In this document: piece after piece, positions 1-6,860 of the stretch | How the letters are laid out: every line of letters starts with the position of its first letter | How positions within the stretch are numbered: the stretch's first letter is position 1 | NCBI GenBank assembly: GCA_031411835.1 | Contig: JANOBV010000145.1 | Location: 1 to 13,700 of the forward strand | Reading direction: 5' to 3' | Source of the DNA: JADKIH01 sp031411835 | GTDB taxonomy: Bacteria; Bacteroidota; Bacteroidia; AKYH767-A; 2013-40CM-41-45 | DNA: 13,700 nucleotides | Notes under the pieces: generated by a model | The model's database searches: none | Told to the model about the DNA's origin: nothing | The model's input: only the letters and a program-made list of their open reading frames with translations | Program-made: the position numbers and the translations under genes

Positions 1-26
1 CGCCTTTATCTGCGAAATCTGCGGGA
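1..26. repeat. Two-copy degenerate 9-nt word repeat at the window edge
   Basis: The word TCTGCG recurs at 9-14 and 18-23, a spacing of exactly 9 nt (tctgcgaaa, tctgcggga). The left window edge cuts the region, so more copies may lie outside. It resembles the longer 7- and 9-nt word tracts in other spacers of this window. With only two copies the call is weak. Confidence 0.35.
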
Positions 27-40
27 AATTTTTATCACAA

Positions 41-70
41 AAAAAGGGCTCCCTTCCGGAAGCCCTTTTC
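41..70 (-). terminator. Intrinsic terminator of the receptor/lipoprotein operon
   Basis: Positions 42-50 (aaaagggct) and 61-69 (agccctttt) are perfect 9-bp inverted repeats around a 10-nt loop. Read on the minus strand, the GC-rich stem is followed by a run of seven T (the A run at 39-45 of the plus strand). It lies 19 nt after the stop codon of the minus-strand lipoprotein gene, as expected for a Rho-independent terminator. The A run on the other side gives a shorter T tract for plus-strand transcripts, so some bidirectional activity is possible. Confidence 0.85.
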
Positions 71-87
71 GTTAAAAAGTATTTTTC

Positions 88-1491
88 TTACTGCACATCA
101 AGTGTATTTCTGATAATAACTTCTTTTGTACCGTTGAATTGAGTTAAAATTCCCGTTACAGAAACAGTTCCTGTCGGGTAATTCGTAGTTGCAAAAGATG
201 CGAATGAAGAAGTATAAAGTGTAATTGTTCCTGTTGCATCAGTGATCGTATTTGAACCTGAATAAACACCTGAACCTGTAATTGTAGCATTATCAATTTT
301 AACAACTTGTCCTTCCCATGCAGTATAATTTGTATTGATGTCTGCAAGCGTAGCAACTCTTGGAGCCACATTACCTGTTCCTGTTGCAAGTGCATTTCCT
401 AATGGAACTGTGCTGATCTGAACAACACCATTGTAAGTGCTTACACCATATCCTGAAACTACTATTTCTAGTTCTGTTCCAATTGCATAAGCATGTGTTG
501 CATTGAAATGGATATAAATTCCTGCTGTAGCATCTTGTAAATAAATGTTGCTACCTGTAAGCATTCCAGTTGAATAATCAGAAGTAACAATTCCCTTGAT
601 ACGACGCGCTGATGGAATACTTCCACCTAACCAATTACGAACTGAATCAAGTGTTGTAAGTGTTGTTTGTCCAAATGTTCCATCACAACGGTTAGCTGTC
701 ATGTCTACATCATATAGATCACGAATTTGTAACTCACCTGTTCCGGCGTAAACAGTATAGACTCCTTGAATAGAACCATTACCTGAAGGAGAATGCGCCA
801 AAGCGAAAGTCGAGTAATTAGATGAATAAACTGCTAACGTACTTGGTGTTGGTGAGCAATCATTCAAATATAAGTTTGATCCGGATGTTGCAGCATAAGC
901 TACATTGTAACTTCCGGGTGCAAATTCAACATTTTCAAATCTGATAAGAGTGTTTGTTGGGATTCTTGTAGGAAAGCTGTCAGCTCTTCCTAAAGTAAAT
1001 ACCATTGGCTCAACAGAAAGACCCCATTTACCTTTTACAAGATATTGAGTCAATAAATTTGCCGGAATACGTCCAACAGGATTGGTTGGTGAAGTTCCAA
1101 GTTCAAAATTTCCACCATTGTTTGCAAGGTAAAGTCCTTTACACTTTACAAATACTCTGCGACCGATTGGGTAATCAGTATTGAAGTTTGTTATGTCAAC
1201 TGCAATTGCAACACCCGATGAATCTTCTTGAAGGACCATTTTTTTGTAAATGTTTCCTGAAGCATCATCACCTACAACAACACCTGCAATAATGATGTCA
1301 GTGTCAATTAGAATTCCGGTTGTGCCTGTAGCATATGCTTGTAGTTCTTTAATCGTATGAGTTGCTGTTAATGCTGGATCTACATTAGCAGTAGATAAGT
1401 CATCATATTCCTTCTTTACACAAGATGTGAATACAAACGCTGTTAACATCATTAAGATGGCCGAGCGAAGAATTTGAGTTGATCTTTTCAT
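88..1491 (-). CDS. DUF5689-type surface lipoprotein with OB-fold-like repeats
   Basis: A 467-residue predicted lipoprotein. Residues 1-23 form a lipoprotein signal peptide ending in the lipobox F-T-S-C, with C24 as the acylated cysteine. The charged residues just after it (VKKEYDD) would fit a Bacteroidota surface-export signal. Residues about 42-265 look like a DUF5689 domain, with a pattern of G-x-V, D-D-x-x-G-N and L-Q-E-D-S-S-G followed by an I-G-R-R-V-x-V strand. Two further beta-rich segments, about 283-369 and 374-467, repeat the same layout (G-I-V, Y-L-Q-D, G-x-E-L-x-V), suggesting three OB-like barrels in total. No catalytic motif is visible, so a binding role is more likely than an enzymatic one. 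The gene lies 36 nt after the TonB-dependent receptor stop codon and probably shares its transcript. By analogy with SusC/SusD it may be the surface partner of that receptor. That role is inference; the domain recognition is from memory of the family pattern. Confidence 0.8.
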   Translation of the reverse strand: MKRSTQILRSAILMMLTAFVFTSCVKKEYDDLSTANVDPALTATHTIKELQAYATGTTGILIDTDIIIAGVVVGDDASGNIYKKMVLQEDSSGVAIAVDITNFNTDYPIGRRVFVKCKGLYLANNGGNFELGTSPTNPVGRIPANLLTQYLVKGKWGLSVEPMVFTLGRADSFPTRIPTNTLIRFENVEFAPGSYNVAYAATSGSNLYLNDCSPTPSTLAVYSSNYSTFALAHSPSGNGSIQGVYTVYAGTGELQIRDLYDVDMTANRCDGTFGQTTLTTLDSVRNWLGGSIPSARRIKGIVTSDYSTGMLTGSNIYLQDATAGIYIHFNATHAYAIGTELEIVVSGYGVSTYNGVVQISTVPLGNALATGTGNVAPRVATLADINTNYTAWEGQVVKIDNATITGSGVYSGSNTITDATGTITLYTSSFASFATTNYPTGTVSVTGILTQFNGTKEVIIRNTLDVQ

Positions 1492-1527
1492 TTGTTTGAT
1501 TATAATGTTTTGTTTTTTTCTTGAGGA

Positions 1528-4266
1528 TTAATTAAAACGCAATGTGATACTTGCAAAGTACGATGCACCATAAGAGTATGCATATTTCGCAGGGAATGTA
1601 TTTACATCGTGTGTATCTGTATCAAAACGTAGTTGCTCGTAAGCCCACGATGTTAAGTTCTGATTGTCTAGAATATTTGTTACTCCAAGGTTGAATACAA
1701 GGAATGTGTTTTTCTTAAGAGATTTGAAACGATTATTCAACTTCCATGAGTAAGATGCTGAAGCGTCCATCGTGAATTGACCTTCACGTTTTTCTTGAGA
1801 TAAGATCTGCTCGAAAGTTGGGCTATCTGAATTAACTAAGTCAAGAGACGATAATGTTCTACGTGCGGGATTGTAATCTGTGTAGATATCGTCAAAGTAA
1901 TTGAAGTTAAGGAACACTGACCAGAATTTCTTTGAACGATATGTTAAACCCAAAGTGTATGCTGATTGTGGTCCACCGGAAACATGTAGATTTTCTGCAT
2001 ACACTACTTCGTTAGAAGCTAGCAATGTGTCTTTATTATCCTGTGTTATTGTCGCTGATGGTCTATCATTATAAATGAATTGACCAATTGAAGCTACTGC
2101 GGCTGCGCTAAATCCTTTTCCTAAATTTGCATCAACTCCAAGTTCAACACCTGTATGACTTTTTGAAATTCCTGTTAAAGTATAGTTTACAAAAGTTTTG
2201 TAATCGCCGTGATAGAATGAACGTGTATCTGTAATGTCTTCGAAGCTTGTATAATATGCAGTTGCACGTGCTCTTACTTTTGGAGAGCGATAAATATATC
2301 CACCTTCAACTGAAGAGATCTTTTCGTTTTTTACATCAGCAACTGATAATGCACGAGTACGTGGAGAAGCATATGCATTTTCAAATAATGGTGCTCTGTT
2401 GATGTAAGCTCCATTCACATAGAAGTAGTTTCTTCCATTGTATTTATAAGTAACACCACCTTTAAAAGCGGGATTTGTGAAATTTTGTTTTGGTGAATCG
2501 CCATAAGAATCATCTGCGAAAACACCGTTCGTTACATTACCTGTACGATAGAATTCGTCCATTGTAAGTTGTCCTGCAAGGAAGAAGTCTAGTTTGCTAT
2601 ATTTCCAGTTCCCCTGTGCCCAGATCGATGATTTTTGTAAATGTGCTACATAATCATAACCGTATTTATCACCTTCAAGTAAGTGTCTGTTCGGATTCGT
2701 TAGATCATTTTGTATTATTGAAGAGTCTTCAATAGAAGTTTGATCTGCGAATTGATTTAAATCAACAAAGTATTTACCACCTAAAAGATCATCAATTTCT
2801 TTGTAGTAATTCAAATCTTGTTTTTGGAAAGAAAGTCCTGCAGTAAAAGTAAGATTTTCGCTTAGTTCATTATTATAAGTAGTATTGAAGCTATAACGAG
2901 TTGCATCTGTTACGCGATTTGAAAGAACATATTTTGCAGTATCATGAAGTTGATTTGATTCATAAATTTTGTCCCAGTTAATCTGGCGCAAACTTTCATT
3001 TGAGCTTAGCAAATTCGCAAGCTGTGTAGAATCTTCGGCAAAAGCAGCAGGGTTGTCGCCGTATGCAGGATCGAAACTTGGTAAATAACGATAGTAATCA
3101 GGTCTAGGATCTGCTGCATTATACCAATCAATTCCTGAAATTTTATTCTTTCCTGTTTGGAATGAAATTGCAGTTTCAAGACTTGATTTGTCATCGATCT
3201 TCCAATCATGAGAAAGGATGGCAACCGGTTGGAAATTTCTTCCAACAGAGGCATTTCTTTTTTCGCCATTTTGATAACCCCAACTTGGATTGTAATAATT
3301 AGATCCTGCTAGGTCATACATTTCTTGTACAACTGCTGTACTCCGTCCTGATGTTGTTTGCGCTCCGAAAACTGTTAGAGCCAATGAATGATATTTGTTT
3401 ATACTTTTCTCAACTGATCCGAAGAATGATGTTCCATCGTAAAATGTACCATCAACATATCCTTCTTCTGCCCAACGTCGTGATGCAGAAAGCGCATATG
3501 ACCAGCCTTTGCTGTTCACGCCTGAACCATAAGTTAAGACTAAGCGATTATCATATACACGATTTGAAGACGCGTAAGAAATTGAAAATTGTTTACGTTG
3601 TTTTGATGCACGGCTATCAATACTCGATCCGCCACCAATTCCGCCAAAGGTGTAATTCGAAGCACTTAGTCCCAACAAATTATCGCGAGAGCGGACAACA
3701 TCATTTAACCCAGACCATGCATTGAATTCAACGCGACCATTCGCTAAATCTGTAATAACTGCTCCGTTCATTAAACCCGGTGCATTGTCGCCATCGTAAC
3801 CACGTGCACGAAAACGTGCTATACTGAATACAAAACTTGATGCCTGGTTGAATGGATCTCTTCCTGCAGTTAAAACACTTGAAACGTTTTGTGAAGCACT
3901 TTCTTTCACATCATCATCACCAAGTGAAATTGTAGGAAGATCCGTTGTTTCGGCAATTGGATTACCATTGACAACAAATGTTTTAGCCATCACTGGTTGG
4001 TCAACGTTCATTGTTTCAGAAAGTAATTTTCCTGTGCCATCTGATACAACAATCGTTTGATTGCCATAAGGAACATTTTTAAGTTCATATGAACCTAATG
4101 AATCGGATTTTGCAGTTATTTCTGTTCCAAGAACTGTAACTGTTGCATTTCCAATGGGCTGATTCAATTCATCCTTTAATATACCTTTCAAACTTCCCGT
4201 TTGCGAAAACGCAAGGGCTGGCATGAATAAGATAAGGGTGAAAAGTAGTTTTTTGATTAAACTCAT
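1528..4266 (-). CDS. TonB-dependent receptor with carboxypeptidase-regulatory N-terminal domain
   Basis: A 912-residue outer-membrane transporter powered by TonB/ExbBD. I start it at the ATG at 4266 (MSLIKKLLF), which gives a clean signal peptide cleaved near residue 21-22 (ALAFSQ). An in-frame ATG at 4317 would add 17 residues ahead of the signal peptide and lies upstream of the predicted transcription start, so I reject it. Residues about 25-100 match the carboxypeptidase-D regulatory-like beta-sandwich common in Bacteroidota receptors (G-x-L-K-G-I-L-K-D, P-I-G-N-A-T-V, Y-E-L-K-N-V-P-Y-G). A plug domain follows (about 118-230; RFRARGYDGDN). The rest is an aromatic-rich barrel of alternating strands ending in ASITLRFN. 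No SusD homologue is adjacent; the downstream partner is the DUF5689-type lipoprotein, and a secreted EEP enzyme is divergently encoded. The substrate cannot be read from the sequence; nucleic-acid fragments or phosphoesters are suggested only by the neighbours. Confidence 0.9.
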   Translation of the reverse strand: MSLIKKLLFTLILFMPALAFSQTGSLKGILKDELNQPIGNATVTVLGTEITAKSDSLGSYELKNVPYGNQTIVVSDGTGKLLSETMNVDQPVMAKTFVVNGNPIAETTDLPTISLGDDDVKESASQNVSSVLTAGRDPFNQASSFVFSIARFRARGYDGDNAPGLMNGAVITDLANGRVEFNAWSGLNDVVRSRDNLLGLSASNYTFGGIGGGSSIDSRASKQRKQFSISYASSNRVYDNRLVLTYGSGVNSKGWSYALSASRRWAEEGYVDGTFYDGTSFFGSVEKSINKYHSLALTVFGAQTTSGRSTAVVQEMYDLAGSNYYNPSWGYQNGEKRNASVGRNFQPVAILSHDWKIDDKSSLETAISFQTGKNKISGIDWYNAADPRPDYYRYLPSFDPAYGDNPAAFAEDSTQLANLLSSNESLRQINWDKIYESNQLHDTAKYVLSNRVTDATRYSFNTTYNNELSENLTFTAGLSFQKQDLNYYKEIDDLLGGKYFVDLNQFADQTSIEDSSIIQNDLTNPNRHLLEGDKYGYDYVAHLQKSSIWAQGNWKYSKLDFFLAGQLTMDEFYRTGNVTNGVFADDSYGDSPKQNFTNPAFKGGVTYKYNGRNYFYVNGAYINRAPLFENAYASPRTRALSVADVKNEKISSVEGGYIYRSPKVRARATAYYTSFEDITDTRSFYHGDYKTFVNYTLTGISKSHTGVELGVDANLGKGFSAAAVASIGQFIYNDRPSATITQDNKDTLLASNEVVYAENLHVSGGPQSAYTLGLTYRSKKFWSVFLNFNYFDDIYTDYNPARRTLSSLDLVNSDSPTFEQILSQEKREGQFTMDASASYSWKLNNRFKSLKKNTFLVFNLGVTNILDNQNLTSWAYEQLRFDTDTHDVNTFPAKYAYSYGASYFASITLRFN

Positions 4267-4304
4267 AGTTTCGTTTATTGTTATTAGAAATATTTTTGGG
4301 GTGA

Positions 4305-4312
4305 CAAAGCTA
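4305..4312 (-). promoter_or_regulatory. Putative Bacteroidota -7 box for the TonB receptor operon
   Basis: The minus strand reads TAGCTTTG here, matching TAnnTTTG. Transcription would start near 4298, giving a leader of about 32 nt before the ATG at 4266. No convincing -33 TTTG lies at the usual distance, so confidence is moderate. Confidence 0.5.
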
Positions 4313-4317
4313 AACAA

Positions 4318-4572
4318 ATTAGCAAAAGACCTCTAATGTAATAAATATATTCATGCTATCTTAATAATGTACTGCAATTCAATAGTTTTGCTCCGTTTTT
4401 AAGCATAAAATGACATAGGCTTGACGACTTATTAACAATTGAACCATTTCGAGTCTAAGACATTCACCAAATTGGATTAATTTATAAACCTATGATCTAG
4501 CAATTTGTTTTTCAAAATTGGTCAATACTTAAATATTCATCATGAATTTATATTCAAAGACGATGGTTTTTG
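4318..4572. other. AT-rich divergent intergenic region
   Basis: The spacer between the divergent receptor operon and the nuclease-like gene is about 286 nt from the in-frame ATG to the next start. It is AT-rich. Apart from a TAnnTTTG box at each end I see no open reading frame, strong hairpin or repeated operator. If the two transcription units are co-regulated, the site would be expected here. Confidence 0.5.
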
Positions 4573-4580
4573 TATGTTTG
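4573..4580 (+). promoter_or_regulatory. Putative -7 box for the secreted EEP-family gene
   Basis: TATGTTTG matches TAnnTTTG and ends 23 nt before the ATG at 4604, predicting a leader of about 17 nt. No clear -33 element is seen at the expected distance. Confidence 0.45.
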
Positions 4581-4603
4581 TCAACTATTCAAAAACATAT
4601 TAG

Positions 4604-5647
4604 ATGAGAATTAAAATTATTGTTGCAGCATTGTGCGTTTTTGCCTTGGCAAATGTAAAGGCACAAAAAGCAAATTACAAAGTTGGACTTATTGGATTTT
4701 ACAATTTGGAAAACTTTTATGATACGATCGATGATCCTAAAACAAATGATGCTGAATATTTGCCAACGGGAACGAAGCATTATACAAGTGAAGTCTATCT
4801 AGACAAAGTGGGCAATCTTGCAAAAGTGATTTCACAAATTGGAACGGATATTTCGCCTGATGGACTTTCAATATTCGGAGATGCAGAAATTGAAAATGAA
4901 ACTGTATTGCATGATCTTGTTAATCACCCATTGCTAAAAAGTAGAAATTATCAAATCGTACATTACGATTCTCCTGATATTCGCGGAGTAGATGTAGCAA
5001 TGATTTACAATCCAAAATATTTTACTGTGATCAGTAGTGATCATTTATTTGTTCCACTTTTTGACTCTGATGGATCTCCAAGATATACTCGTGACATTCT
5101 ATTTGTCTATGGAAAATATGATGGCGAAGATTTGTATGTAATGGTTGGTCACTGGCCTTCACGTCGCGGCGGTGAAGAAGCAAGTGCTCCGGGTCGTGCA
5201 ACTGCAGCCGGTATTTGTAAAAACAAAATCGATTCAATTACAAAGATTAACCCTGATGCAAAAATTGTTTTAATGGGTGATTTAAATGATGATCCAGTTA
5301 GCCCGAGTGTAGCAACAGTTATTGGAGCTAAAGGCGACAAAGATAAAGTTCAGCGTGGTGGAATGTATAATCCCTGGGTTGAACCATACAAACAAGGTAT
5401 TGGAACATTAGCTTATAACGATAGCTGGAATTTATTCGATCAAATCATGGTGTCTAGTGGTTTTTTGAGTAAAGAACAAACAGGCTTCTTTTTCCGTGAA
5501 GCACATATTTTTAGTAAGCCTTGGATGTTGCAGACCGATGGCCGATATAAAGGTTATCCAAAACGTACTTACGATTTCGATTCTTATATTTCAGGGTATA
5601 GTGATCACTTTCCGACGTATGTAGTACTATTGAAAAAAACGAATTAA
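4604..5647 (+). CDS. Secreted endonuclease/exonuclease/phosphatase-family protein
   Basis: A 347-residue protein of the metal-dependent EEP (DNase I-like) fold, which hydrolyses phosphodiester or phosphomonoester bonds. Residues 1-20 are a Sec signal peptide ending NVKA before Q21, so the protein acts outside the cytoplasm. Family motifs occur in order: YNLENFYD at 33-40, E97-N98 (AEIEN) for metal binding, a D-x-R-G-x-D-V-A segment, H183 in GHWPSRRGG, D226 and N228 in MGDLNDDP, and D334-H335 in the C-terminal SDHFP. All expected catalytic positions are therefore present. Length and the WPSRRGG segment fit the Bacteroidota group often annotated as endonuclease. The exact substrate (DNA, RNA, lipid or sugar phosphate) cannot be fixed from motifs. 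It is divergent from a TonB receptor and OB-fold lipoprotein, which suggests it releases products for uptake. Confidence 0.9.
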   Translation: MRIKIIVAALCVFALANVKAQKANYKVGLIGFYNLENFYDTIDDPKTNDAEYLPTGTKHYTSEVYLDKVGNLAKVISQIGTDISPDGLSIFGDAEIENETVLHDLVNHPLLKSRNYQIVHYDSPDIRGVDVAMIYNPKYFTVISSDHLFVPLFDSDGSPRYTRDILFVYGKYDGEDLYVMVGHWPSRRGGEEASAPGRATAAGICKNKIDSITKINPDAKIVLMGDLNDDPVSPSVATVIGAKGDKDKVQRGGMYNPWVEPYKQGIGTLAYNDSWNLFDQIMVSSGFLSKEQTGFFFREAHIFSKPWMLQTDGRYKGYPKRTYDFDSYISGYSDHFPTYVVLLKKTN

Positions 5648-5653
5648 TAAATC

Positions 5654-5767
5654 CGGTTTTCGTTTCTCGTTTTTCGTGGTTCGAATATCTCCGGGTATTT
5701 GAACCAAGAACTAATTGAATGCAATTTGTTTGCGAAAAACGAAAAACGGAATACGAAAAACGAAACA
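5654..5767. repeat. Heptanucleotide word hairpin before the DHS-like gene
   Basis: Five consecutive 7-nt units begin at 5654, 5661, 5668, 5675 and 5682 (cggtttt, cgtttct, cgttttt, cgtggtt, cgaatat). Five units of the complementary word begin at 5733, 5740, 5747, 5754 and 5761 (cgaaaaa, cgaaaaa, cggaata, cgaaaaa, cgaaaca). The arms 5661-5676 and 5733-5748 pair at 15 of 16 positions. Between them, 5678-5687 and 5696-5705 form an inner stem with one G-T pair. The right tract stops 3 nt before the start codon at 5771, so any structure in the mRNA would cover the translation start region. Confidence 0.8.
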
Positions 5768-5770
5768 AAA

Positions 5771-6745
5771 ATGTCAAAAGGACCAATATCACAATTCATG
5801 GAGAAAAATTATCTCCATTTTAATGCAGCAGCTATGATGGATGCAGCGAAAGGTTATGTAACACATCTCGACGAAGGTGGAAAGATGATGATCACTCTTG
5901 CAGGTGCTATGAGTACTGCTGAATTAGGAATATCTTTGGCAGAAATGATTCGTCAAGATAAAGTGTCTATCATTTCTTGTACAGGTGCGAATCTGGAAGA
6001 AGATATCATGAACCTCGTTGCACACAATCATTATAAGCGTGTGCCGAATTACCGTGATCTAAGTCCGCAAGAAGAATGGGATCTATTAGAAAATCATTAC
6101 AATCGTGTAACAGATACTTGTATTCCCGAAGAAGAAGCGTTCCGTCGTTTGCAAAAACATATTTATAAAGTATGGAATGATGCTGAGAAAAGTGGCGAAC
6201 GTTATTTCCCACATGAGTATATGTACAAAATGCTTTTATCTGGCGACTTGAAACAATACTATGAGATCGATCCGAAGAATTCATGGATGCTTGCTGCAGC
6301 AGAAAAAAACTTACCAATTGTAGTTCCGGGTTGGGAAGATTCTACAATGGGAAATATTTTCGCATCTTACGTTATCAAAGGTGAAATGAAAGCCACTACA
6401 ATGAAAAGTGGAATTGAATATATGGTATGGCTTGCTGACTGGTATAGAAATAATTCAGCAGGAAAAGGAGTAGGATTTTTTCAAATCGGTGGTGGTATTG
6501 CCGGTGATTTTCCAATCTGTGTTGTGCCAATGATGTATCAAGATCTAGAATGGCATGACGTTCCATTCTGGTCGTACTTCTGTCAAATCAGTGATTCAAC
6601 TACCAGTTACGGTTCTTATTCAGGAGCCGTCCCTAATGAAAAAATTACCTGGGGTAAACTCGATATCAAAACACCAAAATTCATAGTCGAATCGGATGCT
6701 TCTATTGTGGCGCCGTTAATGTTTGGTTGGGTGCTTGGGTGGTAA
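5771..6745 (+). CDS. Deoxyhypusine synthase-like protein
   Basis: A 324-residue protein of the deoxyhypusine synthase (DHS) family, NAD-dependent enzymes that transfer the aminobutyl group of spermidine. An earlier in-frame ATG at 5699 lies inside the upstream repeat, so I start at MSKGPISQF. Visible family motifs are AGAMSTAELG at 44-53, CTGANLEED at 70-78, GWEDSTMGN at 187-195, GGG at 240-242, and E290, W294 and K296 in PNEKITWGK. K296 corresponds to the lysine that carries the aminobutyl intermediate in human DHS (K329), with E and W at the same spacing. The neighbouring His-His of eukaryotic DHS appears here as D246-F247, and two acidic spermidine-site positions appear as Tyr. Bacteria lack eIF5A, so classical deoxyhypusine formation is unlikely. 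Homospermidine synthesis or another polyamine transfer is possible; related homospermidine synthases arose from DHS in plants. No other polyamine gene is nearby. Confidence 0.88.
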   Translation: MSKGPISQFMEKNYLHFNAAAMMDAAKGYVTHLDEGGKMMITLAGAMSTAELGISLAEMIRQDKVSIISCTGANLEEDIMNLVAHNHYKRVPNYRDLSPQEEWDLLENHYNRVTDTCIPEEEAFRRLQKHIYKVWNDAEKSGERYFPHEYMYKMLLSGDLKQYYEIDPKNSWMLAAAEKNLPIVVPGWEDSTMGNIFASYVIKGEMKATTMKSGIEYMVWLADWYRNNSAGKGVGFFQIGGGIAGDFPICVVPMMYQDLEWHDVPFWSYFCQISDSTTSYGSYSGAVPNEKITWGKLDIKTPKFIVESDASIVAPLMFGWVLGW

Positions 6746-6755
6746 AGTTTTTATT

Positions 6756-6850
6756 GGTTAATTCAGGTTAAATTGTTTGAGGAGTTTAAATTGTTTAATG
6801 TGTATCGAAGCACCTTAAACCCCTTAAACGATTTAACCCCCTTAAATCGT
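6756..6850. repeat. Nonanucleotide word hairpin between the DHS-like and membrane-protein genes
   Basis: The left tract has 9-nt units starting at 6766, 6775, 6784 and 6793 (ggttaaatt, gtttgagga, gtttaaatt, gtttaatgt). The right tract has complementary units starting at 6815, 6824, 6833 and 6842 (ttaaacccc, ttaaacgat, ttaaccccc, ttaaatcgt). Arms 6766-6789 and 6815-6838 pair over 24 positions, with two G-T pairs and one mismatch as read on the plus strand. An alternative inner hairpin joins 6793-6802 to 6811-6820. It fills nearly the whole 115-nt spacer and has no good T tail on the plus strand, so I do not call it a terminator. Confidence 0.8.
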
Positions 6851-6860
6851 TTATAAAAAA

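Noticed and set aside
156..395. Short minus-strand open frame inside the lipoprotein gene
   Set aside because: It is on the same strand but out of frame with the lipoprotein gene. Its Leu/Gln-rich translation is what the beta-rich coding sequence gives in a shifted frame.
5678..5705. tRNA fragment, because GGTTCGAAT resembles a T-loop
   Set aside because: There is no acceptor stem, anticodon arm or CCA-adjacent stem around it, and the bases fall in phase with the heptad word pattern.
5699..5770. N-terminal extension of the DHS-like protein from the ATG at 5699
   Set aside because: The extra 24 residues are encoded by the heptad tract (KNEKRNTKNETK), which is not protein-like, and the ATG at 5771 gives a normal family N-terminus.
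6746..6860. Intrinsic terminator after the DHS-like gene
   Set aside because: The hairpin is AT-rich and followed by ttaaatcgtttataaaaaaa rather than a T run, so it does not have terminator form on the plus strand.
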